A stretch of DNA of 64,000 nucleotides from Ephemerocybe angulata (lineage: Eukaryota > Basidiomycota > Agaricomycetes > Agaricales > Psathyrellaceae). Positions 20,935-33,029 of the stretch are shown here, piece after piece. The notes under the pieces are model-generated. The model saw nothing but the letters and a program-made list of their open reading frames with translations, searched no databases and was not told the DNA's origin. Made by a program: the position numbers and the translations under genes. Every line of letters begins with the position of its first letter. Positions within the stretch are counted from its first letter, which is position 1. The stretch covers positions 930,001 through 994,000 of the forward strand of contig JAACJK010000003.1 of NCBI GenBank assembly GCA_013368325.1, written 5' to 3'.

Positions 20935-22953
20935 CTACCGATACCTCAAGTTCCTCATCCTCCCCGTCACATTACTCTGGAACTTGCTCGTCTCTCTCCT
21001 CAGCCTCCTACTCGCTCTCTCCCTCTCCACCTCCCTTCTATCCACCTCCTCCGCCGTCATAACCTCAAAGCTCGTCGCAAACTCCTCCGCATCCACCCAG
21101 TCCCTCCACACACCCCGCAGCGTCTTCGGCCCCCGCCCATCCCTCGGCGCACGGCCCCAGCCAAGCCCCAACCCCGTCTTATCCTTCAACAAGCTGTACC
21201 CGCTCCTATCCCGCGGCTTCTCAGGCCCGGGCGTCGCGCCGTCCGCACCAGGCGCCGGAGTCGCCTCGACGTTGTCTGCTGGAGCCGTACCAAGCACGCC
21301 CCACTCAATAACATCCTTCTTGTGCTTCACGAGCTCTTCGTGTACCGCATGTGCGATGAGAGGGATCGCCTCGCCCGTAAGTCCGAGCTCGGAGCAGAGT
21401 TTCCTCGAAAACTCCTCTGGGGTGAGTGGTGATAGAAGGTCCCACTCAATCTGGTCCATAAGATGGTGGTTGGCGATCTGCACATCAATCTGCGGTCACC
21501 AATTAGCAAGAGTGTAAAATGAGAAACATGAAACTCTACGCACACTGAGAATGACCCTGCACTCGGGCACCTCCTCGGGCCCATCCTCCGTATTGACCGC
21601 ACCATCCATACCAAGTTCCATCGCCGCCACATCCTGGTACTCCTCAATCTGCGCCCTAATCTGCGCCGCAACCGTCTCCGCCCACGGATTCAGCGGCAAA
21701 TCCAAATCATTACAAAACACCCTCGCAAACGACTCGGGCTTGATCAGCGTCTCATTCACATTCCACACAAAGCAATCCCGCACTCTCAACGTCTCCGTCT
21801 CAAACTCCACCCGAATCGGCACCAACGACGTCCGCTTCTGCGCCTGTACAAACATGACATCCGCCGACGGGTACTCATGCGGCGTCGGCAGCATCAGCCT
21901 GGGCTTCACAAACCTCGCAGGCGGCACCATCCCCAGATAACTCTGCTCCACCTGATCGCTCGGCTTCTGCACCTGCGGCGCAGGACTCGCATACCCACTC
22001 CCCACCCCCGTCGCAGCATTAAACACCCCCATCACACCGCCCCTCCCCTGCTGCCCCGCCGCCTGCCTACCACCACTCTGCCGCGGACCCCCACCAAAAT
22101 CGGAGTCGCCCGAGTCGAGCTCGCCAGCGTCAGGGAGGTCGTCGCCCGAGCCGGGGTCCGCGTAGTTGATGACCGCGCCGCGGCGCGATGATCGTGTGCC
22201 CAGGCCCCCGCCGAGCAGCGCCGCCGTGCTGCTCGCGAAGATCGGCTGCACGAGCAGCGAGGTGCCCGTCTTCAGCCGCGAGGAGTACGAGGACTCGAGC
22301 GCCTGCGGCCTCGTCGGCAGAGGCGCCTTCGGGGGGTTCGAGATCGCGGGGGGCGGGAGCGCATAGGCCATGGGTGGGGGTGCGGCCTGTTGTTGTTGTT
22401 GTTGTTGGGGGTGGTAGGCGGCCTGCGGGTATTGGTGCGATGGCTGCATGGGGACGGGGGGTTGGGAGTAGATGGGCTGCACGTAGGATGTGGCGGAGGA
22501 GGGGGGCTGGGTTTGGATCGGCGTTCCGGGGTTCGGTGTGCTCGTGCCTGCACCTGCTCGCGTGCTCCGTGCACGGGATGGTCTAGACGAACTCGACATG
22601 CCTGCGGCGTTCTTCGGGGCTGGTGTAGATGTTGAAGACCACGTTTGCACGTTTTTCATGTACGCTGGAGATAACCAAATGAAGATACGGTTGATTAAGC
22701 AGCTTGGATGTCATTATCATGCACTGTATGACTGCGGTGGTGGAGTCGCACCTTTATTCTGCGGCAGCTGGGGTGCAGGGGCCGCATACGTCGAGGGCGC
22801 GGCGGCGATGGTGCTAGCAGCACTCGAGATTTGGTTCCATGTATGTCGGAATTGCGAATCGGTCATGTTGCTGTTAATGTCAAATGTGGTAGTCGATCCC
22901 CCAACAGGAAAGTTCGTGTTCGAGCCTGATGGCGTTCCGCGGCGGTCTCCCAT
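20935..22953 (-). CDS. SNF5/SMARCB1-family chromatin remodelling subunit
   Basis: Three exons (22953-22752, 22664-21544, 21489-20935) give about 625 residues. The N-terminal half is low complexity: Ser/Pro/Thr-rich, with a poly-Gln run near 22391-22410. The two SNF5 repeats follow: LVPIRVEFETETLRVRDCF ... WNVNETLIKPESFARVFC and then DVQIANHHLMDQIEWDLL ... TPEEFSRKLCSELGL, with conserved FATSFEVMTAEEVDRRE at the end. SNF5 proteins are core subunits of SWI/SNF or RSC complexes in the nucleus. I cannot tell the Snf5 from the Sfh1 type from this copy alone. The ATG at 22953 is preferred because its exon joins cleanly to the next at a GTGCGA donor. Confidence 0.92.
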
Positions 22954-23268
22954 CGCTCGAATTTGCGGACAATGGTGGCCTTGGACTAGGTAGAGAGGAA
23001 GGATGGGATGGGATGGGCCCTGAGGAAGGAGGGGAGAATGGGCGTGGTAGGGAGAGTAATGCAGGGTCGGAAAATTCGAGCATGAACGCGCTGCGTCACG
23101 CTGTGACGGAATCGTCACAGGTCGCGAATTCGAACCAAGCAAGCTGCAATTCACAAATGATTATCAGCATTCCGTAGGCGCCCGTCTGTGTTCAGGTGCT
23201 ACCTTCAATTAAGGACAGTATGCCTGGAGGGCTAAATAAAATGGCTGTCTACAGTTGTCCCAGAGTCT

Positions 23269-26200
23269 CTACCGCTCCCTATTGGTACGATTTATAGGTA
23301 GATGCCCGATGACCTTGGCGAGAATTCTCTTGCAACCACTGGCATTAGGGCGACGACGAAGCGTTGCCAGCAGGACGATGACATCTGTGCTATCCCCTGC
23401 ACCTAGTCTCCACGAGAAGGCTTGCTGCACCTCTTTGGCTCCCAGCAATCTATTGAGCATATTCGGCGAGGTCGAGCTTTGCGCTGCAGCAATCACTGCT
23501 TTCCGCATGGATTTGGGATTCCACGATGCATGCATGATCCAGGAGGATGGCCATGGCTTCGACATTGTTATGCTCCAGTGCGTGCACCAGTGCCGACTTG
23601 CCAATGCGATCGCGGAGGTGGATATCAATGGATGGGAGTGCAGTGAGGAGTTTTACTGATTCGACTCGTCGAACACCCCGCCCCTTGGACGCAATCATAA
23701 GCGCCGACAATCCATCATCGTCTTGAGCATTGAGAAAGTCTGGATCTTCGCTATTCCGGGAAATAAGATACTTAAGAGCCAAGGGGTAGTTCAAGGCCAT
23801 AATCATCAACGACGTCCGGCCATTCCCATACCTGCGGTGATTATCGTTGAGACATACGGACGAAATGGTCTGGAAAACTCCCTCCCCGTGTAGCACCCGC
23901 ACGGTGCCTCCGCGTCTTGTCAAAAGCTTCATAATCATCTGCCGGCCATCCCAACTGTTCCTTCCACCCAACCGAACTGAGGCTACCAGTCGCTTGAGGG
24001 CAGTCCTCCGTCCCCTGTCTTCTTGGTGGATAAAATCAGGGTCGTTCTCGCGGTTACGAGAAAGGAACCAAGTGACCATGGGCAACGATAAGGAGTCGCA
24101 CGCGTGCATAAAAGGTGTTTCCCCCCCTCCGTTCCTGGTGTCCACATCGATATTTGGAAATGAGGAGATTAGGAGTTGACTCATGGTATCGCTTCTGCCC
24201 CCAAAAGGCGTGTAGGGTTGGTTCAAACACACGGATAAAACAGTCTCTCCAGGTAAAAAAGGGAGCACAGGGCATAGCCTCAAATTTCACATCCGGCGGA
24301 ATCCACGCGAGGCCCTGGGTTTCGCCCCGATCCCGCCCAGGTTTGCCATAAAACTCGCCCGCCGGCGAAATCATTAAAAGATCCCGCATTCGACACAAGT
24401 CTTCCTCAGGTTTCGCCCATAGATTTCCCCAAGATCTCACCCAGGGGCATTTCAATGATCTGTCGGTGCGGCGGATTGCGCAAATTAATAGGAATGCTAC
24501 TGTACTCAGGGCAGGGGGTATGCAGCGGGTGGATGAACAGGTAGTATGTTGTATTCTATAGGTATACACAGTACTTAGCAAAAGAATCGACGCACTCTGA
24601 CTCGGAGTCTTCCTCATCACCGTCCCCACCGATTATGCCACCTACCTTGCCCACACCTTGCCTACGACTGTCCCGCCTAATAATGCCTTTCAGCCAAGTG
24701 CCATGAACACGCCCAGCCCAGGAATGCCCCTGCATGCCTCCATCGCCTCTACTTACCCCTTCCAATTGAAAATTCTTCCGTGCTTTCTCGTCCTCCCCCG
24801 TTCTCATCTTTCCCAGGTCCCCGCCGTTTCGCCGTTTCCCCTTCCCATCCTTGCCCGCCCTTCTCGTCCTCCCCGCTTTTCGTCCTGCCCAGATCCCCGC
24901 CCTTTCGCCCTTTCTCAATCTCGTCCTTCACCACCCTTCACGCGTGAAGCTCAAGTGCCGTCCCACGAGTGTAGTGGATTTAGCAAGGAGTGTAATCTGG
25001 TAAAACCAAGGATTTGCTGCCTGCGAAGCTTGGGCGAATTCTTGATCGGGCGAGTTCTGGGGAAAACCTGTGCGAAACCTAGGCCTACACCTTGATTTCG
25101 CCCGGGCCAAAACTTTTCGTTTTATGCTGTGGAGGTCTGGATCAATGCCAGGATGAGAGATGAAAAGGCGAAATAATCTTTCATCTGCATCACTCAAACG
25201 GCGGCAAGCTAGCATAAACGCAGATTCGCCGCTGGAGTCTCGTGCATTGGCATCCACAATTTCGGACGGAAACGACCGCCAATTGTCGGAGGGGGATAGG
25301 TTTAGAAGTATCTGAACGACCTCCCAGTCCGCCCCATGCAATGGCGTTTTACCATCTTTGTCCCGCACATGCACTCCACTGTAGTGTTTGAGAAGCGCTA
25401 CAAGGGCAGTGGCGTGACCTCGCTCTGCCGCAAGATGGAAAGGCGTTTGGGTGCCGTGTGTGGGGATATATGGCAGGGCTTTCGAAGATATCAAATTGTC
25501 GAGGCCATAAGCGGCAGCGAGGTGTAAGCCTGTTGAAACTTGCCAACCGATCCAAGAATGTCCCGGGCCCATGAGGATGTAGTTGCTGCGCTTGGAAAGG
25601 AAGGAGCGGATGAATGGGTCCAACTTCTGTTGCTCGTCGCAATCCCTAGCATGGTGTCCCCAGTTAGGAAGGGCGTATTGTAAGAGTACACGGTGATCTT
25701 GGTCGTGGCCATACAGCTCGAAAAGGTCGTTAGGGTCCAATGAACGCGTGATTTGCGTCAGATGAATATCCATACAGACAGTGCTCGTGACCGCAAGCAT
25801 GTTGTCTGGGTCCGGAAGATGTGGAAAATTGAGAGTTTTCATGAATTCCTGGGTCGAGTAATCTGTCATTCAGCATCAGAGGTCAGAGGCATGGAGAGGT
25901 AGGTTCTCGGAACACTTAACGTATAAACCGTACAACCGGCCAATCTTCCTCATTCCCCTCCACCTTTATCAGCCCACAACAGATGGATAATAATACAGAG
26001 ATGGAAACCAGGCTGTTTTCGTCAAACGCCAGGTCGTCAAATGAGAACGTCAGGGCATACAACAGTTCCTCGGGGGATAGATCGCGGCGAGCATGGAGGA
26101 GCCATATAAACGTGCGATGTGCAAACGAGACCCTGTCTTCGGATTGGGAGTTAATTCTCTCCATGGTGGAGCGGTACATATCCGTTATGCCCGAAGGGAG

Positions 26201-27451
26201 TGTTTTTATGGCCTTCAGGAGAGACCCGACGCTCGTACACCTCTCAAGGACGAGCTCCATCTGCAGGCGTGCCAAAAGAAACCTTATCCGGTCGTCCCAA
26301 ATCAATACACACCAAGTGAGCGAAGTCGACTTTACTCACATCCCTTGCGACTTCTCTTTAACCAGTGCTCTGAGCATTCCTGCAATGGCTGGATTTTTGG
26401 ATAGTATCTCGGATAGGACTGCGCTCTCTTGAATCCTCTGAGCAACGTAGATATCGATATCTCTTGTTTGCGCCTGGACAGAGATGTGAAGGGCATGCGG
26501 GGTGTGATGGCGCTGGAAATGGTCGAGGGGCCGGCAAGTGATAAGGACGTGAGCTTGTAGTGACGCGAGGAAGCGGAGCACGCCGTCCTTGGTCCCATCG
26601 TCAACCTCGTCCAGTCCATCTATGATTATAAAGACGTCCGAGAACAAGCTCAAGATGCCTTTAAGAGCCTCGACCGCCTCCGAGCACGAGAGCTCGTCCC
26701 CATATTTCTTAGAATGTTGATAGGTTGGAAGGATGTGAGCGAACGCGATGCTGTGTGATCTAACAAGCTGGTCCAGCAAGCCAGCAATGATGTTCAACAA
26801 CGAAAGGCTCTCCGAGTATCGGAGAAAGGCGTATACGATCGCGGTTTCCGTTCGATCAGGGAACACGACCTCCAAATGTTGGATAGAACTGGCTCTGTAA
26901 ATGTACCTTAGAGTGGGCGGGAGATTTTTATAAGGATTGCACGTACGCGAGTATCGTTTTACCGGACCCAACTGCAATCGTTGACCCTTGTCAGGAAGGA
27001 TAGTTGTCTTATGTACCATGGGACTCACGAAGCCCAGTAGCCCACACCACTGTCCCTTTCTTCCTCACGAACTCTTCGAACTCAAACGTAGCGATAAGCC
27101 AAGTCCCGGTTTCTGCCATACGGGCCTCCAGCGAGAGCCGGTAGATGGCTCTGAAATTCGCGCCCTTCAGCCACTTCAGGACCTCATCGACCGTTGCTGT
27201 TGTTGCTACGTATTCAGTGGGTGAGTGTCCCGGTATCACAGCATTTACTCACGTCCAGCGCTGCTTATCGGTCCAGGGTTGTGGATGTTGATGTCCCCCC
27301 CTGCGTTGAGGATGGAGATCTCACGAGCGGAAACGTTAGATGTGCCCGAGAAGAACTGGGTTCCGCTGCCTGGATGTCCTTCATCAGCACCTTACAGTCA
27401 AGATCAAAACCTGGGTAGTTTACCTCGAGGGGCAACGATATCGCAGTCCAT
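23269..27451 (-). pseudogene. NACHT-ankyrin NLR, copy 1 (disrupted)
   Basis: Minus-strand exons run from an N-terminal segment (NVSARDISILNAGGDINI) through a helical part (VDEVLKWLKGANFRAIYRLS) to a NACHT-type NTPase with Walker A GSGKT near 26960 and Walker B FIIIDGLDEVDDG near 26610. A winged-helix-like region and ankyrin repeats follow (HGTQTPFHLAAERGHATALVALL). Such proteins are candidate non-self recognition receptors. Two breaks are visible. An insert of about 0.88 kb (24251-25130) splits the ankyrin region, and an extra GCAT near 23525-23537 shifts the frame, after which the frame ending at 23269 carries the conserved C terminus. An alternative in-frame start lies at 27592. The insert could conceivably be removed by splicing, but I see no good donor. 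It is a tandem copy of 27878-31194. Confidence 0.75.
24251..25130. mobile_element. Inserted element in the ankyrin exon, foldback/MITE-like
   Basis: Comparing the two NLR copies shows that copy 1 has about 880 bp between CAGTCTCTCC (ending 24250) and GGAGGTCTGG (from 25131) that copy 2 lacks. The insert carries imperfect inverted arms. The left arm (24361-24442) has GGCGAAATCA, AGGTTTCGCCC and TTTCCCCAAGATCTCACCC. The reverse complement of the right arm (25041-25108) has GGCGAAATCA, AGGTTTCGCAC and TTTTCCCCAGAACTCGCCC. The middle holds C/T-rich tracts and no transposase-like frame. I could not define a target-site duplication. It is probably a non-autonomous DNA transposon, though class and exact ends are uncertain. 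Confidence 0.6.
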
Positions 27452-27877
27452 CTCGACGTTGCTCGTCGCAGAACGTGTAGAGCAGTCTGTTGCAGTGTTG
27501 CTGTGCACTGCTTTCCCAGCGCCTTGAGGTGGGCAGGTGACCGTGGGTGCATTTATTAAGCGCCCATGAGAACGGTGACTGGACGGCTCCATTATGCCAA
27601 ATTTCGAATCAACTAGACTGATTGGGTGTTACGTCCATACACATGGCTATAGTGCTTGTCTGTAATCTAGACAGTAGATATCCACAATTGCAACCTCCAC
27701 GTTGAGTCCAATGTTGTCCTCACCTTTGGGCCTGACTCCGTCGCATTTTCCAAGGGCCGCACTGAATCTCTCCTTCGTTTAGTCGTTGGGCCCAGTCGTT
27801 TTCCATCTCGTCGATGACACTGAAGCAGTTTTTCCTCTTTCTCTGGTACCATGTACAGTTAAATGCCAGTCAGAGAC
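27452..27877. other. Spacer between NLR copies
   Basis: This interval of about 0.4 kb holds the promoter or 5' leader of copy 1 and the 3' flank of copy 2. A TTAAGCGCCC motif lies at 27553. An open frame upstream of the chosen start (to 27592) may be coding. Confidence 0.4.
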
Positions 27878-30800
27878 TCAGAGAGGCAGAAAGCTCTTTA
27901 CAGGCTTGATGGGGATTTTCTCGCGATACGTCTTGCGAAGAGGGGGGGCGGATGCCAAAAGCGCCCAGTCAGCACGACCGCCAAGCCCTAGGTTCCATGA
28001 AAAGGCTCGTTGCACCTCCTTGGCTCCCCGCAGTATGTCAAGGAGCTTCAGGGAGTAGAAGGAATTTTGCACCGCAGCGATCACGGCCTTGCGAATGGAT
28101 TGGGGACTCCATGATGGGTGACCAAGGAGGATGGGGATTGCCTTGAGGTTTTCCGAATACAGTGCACACTCCAGGGCCGACATATTCCATCGATCGCGCA
28201 GGTGAATGTCGACGGATGGAAATGAGGTGAGGAGTTTGACCGATAATTCGACCCCGCGCGCGTCCTTTCCAACTTGAAGGCAAGCGTATATAAGCGCTGA
28301 TTGTCCATAGGCGTCCTGCGCATTGATGAAATCCGCATTGTCCATGTTCCGGGAGATGATATACTGGATGGCCGAGAGGGAACCTGCCATAATCATCAGC
28401 GACGTCGCCCCATTCCCGTACCGATGGCTTAGGCGATCGTTGAGAAACAGAATCGAGTCGACCTTGTTACTGTACTTTCCATCCCCGTGGGTCATGCGCA
28501 CGGTGCCTCCGTGTCTCGTCAAGAGACCCAACATCGCCTGTTGAGCCTTGTCCTCTTCGGTTGTGTACCCCTGTTCATCCACCAGTCGTTCGAGGGCGGT
28601 CCTCCCGTTTCCGTCTTCCTGATGAACAAAGTCGGGATCGCCTTTGAGGTTGCGAGAGAGGAACCAAGTGACCATGGGTACCGACCACGAGCCGCATGCA
28701 TGCATAAAGGGGCGTCTCTCCGGCTTCGTTTCTGGTGTTCACATCGAGGTTTGAAAATGAGGAGATAAGAAGCTGAGTTATTGCATCCTTTCTGACCGAG
28801 AATGGCATGGCGGGATGCCACAAAGATTGAGAGAAAGCAGTCTCTCCGGACGAAGAACGGAGGTTGGGATCAAGGCCAGGATGTGAGATAAAAAGGCGAA
28901 GTAGTCTCCCTTCAGCGTCGCCCCCACGACTGCAAGCTAACATAAAGGCCGATTGGCCCACGGAGTCCTGTGCATTGACATCCACAACTTCGAACGGAAA
29001 TGCACGCCAGCCGTCGGAGGTGGATAGGTTCAGGAGTATCCGAGCAACCTCCCAGTCTGCCTCATGCAGTGGTGTCCGACCAGCTTTGTCCCGCATACGC
29101 ACTCCGCTGTAGCCTTTGAGGAGGGCGGAAAGTGCATTGACATGTCCTCGTGCTGCCGCCAGATGGAAAGGGGTTTCGGTGCCATGCGTGGGGGTGTACG
29201 ACAGGGTTTTCGAGGATATGAGATTTGCAAGGTCATAGTAGGCGGCGAGATGTAAGCCTGTAGGAGCTTTCCGACCACGCCATGAATCTCCGTCATGATC
29301 CATAATGATGCAGTATGTCCGGTGTTTGGAAAGGAAGGATTGGATGGATGGGTTTAACTTCTGTTGCTTGTCGCAAATGTTGGCATGGTATCCCCAGTTA
29401 CGAAGGGCATATGGTAGGAGGGGCGAATTCCGAGATATCAGGTCCTCGGACAAGATTAAATGGTCGGACGAGCCCATTGGCGCCGTGAGCTCTGCAAGGT
29501 AGCTATCAAGACAGGCAACACTAGTGACTGCAAGCATGTCGTGTGGATCCGGAAGGTGAGAGAAATTAAGAGTTTCCATGAACTCCCGGGTCGAATAATC
29601 TTTTCGTAATTAGTAGTATCAGCACACAAATATCGGTGAATAGCAAAAGTCCACTCAACGTATGAACCGCACGACATCCTCGCCAGCCTCCTTCTCTACT
29701 GTCACTAGCCCACAACATATAAGGAGCAACGTCGAGAGGGAGACCACGTTGTCTTCGTCGAATACCAGGTCGTTGTATGAAAAGGCAAGTGCATGCTGCA
29801 AGGCCTTGATGGTAAGGCCATCGCAAGCATGAAGAAGCCATATGAATGTTCTATGCGCAACTGAAACCGCCTCCTCCGACTGAGCACTAATCCTCTCCAT
29901 GGTTGCACGGTACATATCGGCTACGCCCGAAGGAAGCGCGTCTAGGGCCTTGAGAAGAGATCCAACAGTAGTGCACCTTTCGAGGACAAGTTCCACTTGC
30001 AGACGCGCCAGCAGAAACCTGATTGGTGTGTCAGAGGTCCTCACACCTTTTAGGAGCGAATTTCACTCACATTCCTTGTGACTTCTCTTTGACGAGTGTA
30101 CTGAAGCGTGCGGCGATGGTTGGGTTTTCTGATAGAATGTTGGCCAGAACTGTGCTCTCCTTAATCCTCTCTGTGACGTATATCTCAATATCCCCTGTCT
30201 GCGCCTGGATGGGTATGTGGAGAGCATGAGGAGTGTGTCGGCGTTTGAAAAGGTCGAGAGGCCGACAGGTGATGAGGACATGGGCCTGTAAAGAGGTGAC
30301 AACCCGGAGCAAACCGTCTTTGGTACCATCGTCGACTTCGTCGAGTCCGTCGATCACAATGAAGGCGTCAGAGAACAGGCCCAGGATACCTTTGAGGGCC
30401 TTGACCGCTTCCGAGCACGAGAGAACATCTCCAAACTTCTTGGAACGTTGGTATGTGGGAAGAATATGGGTGAAGGCGGTGGTGTCAGATCTCACAAGTT
30501 GGCTCAGCATGCCAGCAATAATGTCGTGTAAGGTAAGCTTCTCCGAGTACCGTAGAAAGGCGTATACGATGGCGATGTTTTGACCATAAAATATATCTTC
30601 CAAATGCTCGATGGATATGGCACTATAATGTTGTCTTGGTACTGAGGGTGACTGGAGATGATGGTAGAGGACGTACGCAAGAATCGTTTTGCCAGACCCA
30701 GCTGCGATACCGACCGTTTTAGAAGGAAAGCCGACGAAATGAGTAAGAGCACTCACGAAGCCCTGTCGCCCAGACCACCGTCCCTTTCTTCCTCACAAAT

Positions 30801-31194
30801 TCCCCGAACTCAAACGTAGCAACAAGCCAAGTTCCAGTTTTCTCCATACGCGCCTCCAAGGATAGTCGATGAATAGCTCTGAAGTTCGCGCCTTTCAGCC
30901 ACGCCAAGACCTCATCCACCGTTGCTGTTGTGGATATGCAAGTGAGTGTAGGCTAACAGGACATATATGTAACCTCGCTACTTACCTTCAGCGCCAGCGC
31001 CGCTCATGGGTGCAGCGCTGTGAATGTTGATTATGTCCCTTCCAGCATTTACGATGGAAATGTCGCGAGCGGAAACGTTTGATGCGCCAGTGAAGAAGTT
31101 CTGGGTGCTGTCTAGGTGACCTAGCGAGCACTGAGTTACAACGTCAGATTGCACTGGATGGCGACTCACCTCGAGGGGCAACGGTATTGTCCAT
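27878..31194 (-). CDS. NACHT-ankyrin NLR, copy 2 (one apparent frameshift)
   Basis: This tandem paralogue shares the exon plan of copy 1. From 31194 it reads MDNTVAPRG, then NVSARDISIVNAGRDIINIH and VDEVLAWLKGANFRAIHRLS. The NACHT NTPase has PGSGKT near 30690 and FIVIDGLDEVDDG near 30345, with LITCRPLD after it. A helical block (HRTFIWLLHACDGL) and ankyrin repeats follow (HGTETPFHLAAARGHVNALSALL, AGRTPLHEADWEVARILL, NGATSLMIMAGSLSAIQYII). Near 28706-28712 a run of four G on the plus strand, where copy 1 implies three, shifts the frame between NEAGETP and MHACGSW; both sides are otherwise conserved. The protein would exceed 900 residues. It probably acts in the cytosol as a signalling NTPase, but no effector domain is evident. 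Sequencing error in the G run is possible. Confidence 0.8.
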
Positions 31195-32099
31195 CTCTAC
31201 GTTGCTCGTTACTGAGAGAGTCAGAGCAGCCCGCTGCTGTGCTTTTCTGCCACTGCCAGGCAGCCCACAGCCTCCAGGTGGCAGGTGACCGTGTCAATGG
31301 AACCTCAGATCGGGCTGAGATCTAGCGCCCGTACATAAGCGTCAAAACAGTCAAGCTGGCAGTACCTGGGCATGCAGGTTGAGCATCCCAGACCGTAATC
31401 CCCCCAGACGATGCCCCTCTACTCGCAAAGCTTGACTGCACTAGAAGCAAGGTGCCTGCCCCCATTCGCGCTGAGGTAGTCTCGTGAACCAGCCTCGATG
31501 TGAGACCAGCGCTGGGTGCGCTGGGGCATTTCGATAAGGGTATAGTTCGGGTTTTATGATCGAGATAGCCTTAGCGTTGGCGACTAGGCGTAGGGTGGCA
31601 GGAGCATGGAGGAGGATTGCTGAGGGTTCGAGGGAAAGTAAAGGTTTCGAACGACGAGCATCCAACCAGTTGGAGAGAGAGAGAGTAAATTGGCAAACCG
31701 CGTTACATACGGCGGAACGGCCCATCACTGCCATGTCACACATCGCGTTTTCGAACCAGGCAGGTCGACCGACTCCTGATAAGATATAACCAAGATATGT
31801 ATAACGTCCATAGCAAGGTATGACCCTACATTGTGCGCACAATTCACAGTGGCCCCTCGCTTCCAAAAAACTATCTCTGTCACTGACTCACGCACTGGCT
31901 TTGCTAAATGTAGCCGTTCTGGAAGGCCCGTCGATTTCAATTACTTGTCAATGGGGCACACGTAAGAGGACATGGGCATGCTTCTCGAGCTTAAAGCCGA
32001 GTAAGGGACATATATTAGTTTTCAATTCTGAAGGGATATGAGTTGTATCATGGTCGTGTGCACTCGTAAATGGCCGGGAATAAGGTTTGATACTATTAT
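31195..32099. other. Intergenic, no supported gene
   Basis: This is upstream of NLR copy 2 and downstream of the first small-protein gene. A 141-codon open frame on the minus strand (31441-31866) has no recognisable domain and no strong coding character, so I do not call it. Confidence 0.4.
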
Positions 32100-32737
32100 C
32101 TATGCTTCACTGTGTTTATCCTGCGCGTGTGTTGTTCGTCCTTCGAGGATGGCCTTCCCGTGCTCCTTGAGGTCGGGTTTTCCAAGAAGCTGCCGGTAGA
32201 ACGTAGTCAGCGAGCTGCAATCAAAAGTATGCATAGTAAGCTTGGTCTGTCAAGACTCAACGCACAGTTCCTCTCGTTTTCTATTTGAATTCTAGGTTAG
32301 CAAAAAGCAGATCGGAACCGAAGTGGTACAGACGACACCCACCTGAGCAACTCCAACGACACGCTCCTTGAACGGAACATTATGACTCTGCACCGTACTG
32401 CCGTCCCCGGGATTCGTAGACGCTATGGATTTCCCAAGTCAGCACAAGTTAAAGATTCAACCCTACATCCAAATTGCTCACCCTGCTGTTGCTTCACGAT
32501 CTGGTCGTCCGGCACACCCATCATATGGCCATTCGGATTTGGAGGAGGATACGTATGGTCATTCGCCGAGTGCACGTCCCGATCGTTCCTCCCTCCCCCC
32601 ATCGACGTCGGCTCGTTCACACCATGAAGCCCGCTGAGATCAGTACTCCCCGTCCCAACGCTTCCGTCTGTCCGTGCGAGCCCCTGGCCTGGAGCAGGAA
32701 GTACGGGGCTAGGAAAGTTTTGGATCGAAGTTGACAT
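32100..32737 (-). CDS. Small protein, tandem family member A
   Basis: Four exons start with MSTSIQNFPSP at 32737. The N-terminal part is low complexity and probably disordered. The second exon carries STNPGDGSTVQSHN and the core VPFKERVVGVAQ. A very short exon encodes KTRGT, and the last encodes LLGKPDLKEHGKAILEGR followed by TTHAQDKHSEA and a stop. The three introns have GT/AG ends and keep phase. The core 'PFK(E/D)RVxGVAQ-(K/I)TRGx-LLGKPxLKEHGxAIL' is shared with members B and C. I know similar sequences only as uncharacterised basidiomycete proteins. No signal peptide is present. Confidence 0.8.
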
Positions 32738-32878
32738 TTCGTCAGGTGAGTAGTGCAGTGAGTGTTGGTGCGGATGGTGTTGTCGAGTATGTTGCAGGGA
32801 GTGGGAGGCAAAGTTGGTTAACTTTATAGAAAGGCGGAACTTGAGAGGGCCATCATGATGACGTCCATCCCTCGGTTC

Positions 32879-32906
32879 TGACGTCATCTCTTAATTATAA
32901 GCGCCC
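32879..32906. promoter_or_regulatory. CRE-like TGACGTCA plus TAAGCGCCC, gene A promoter
   Basis: A perfect TGACGTCA palindrome (32879-32886) lies 142 bp upstream of the gene A start, with TAAGCGCCC at 32898-32906. A near copy, TGACGTCC, lies at 32859. The palindrome is the classic binding site of CREB/ATF-type bZIP factors. The same pair occurs upstream of genes B and C. Confidence 0.55.
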
Positions 32907-33029
32907 GTGCACCCAGTCGCCGAAGATCTTGCGCGAACAAATTCCTTTGTATTTGGGGGCCCGTGGCGAAACTATATGGTATCTCATAATAAATCCTGGT
33001 ATCCAAGTTTCCTTCGATATTCCCCCTTC

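Noticed and set aside
31441..31866. 141-codon minus-strand frame upstream of the NLR pair
   Set aside because: No recognisable domain, no splice partner and no paralogue in the window.
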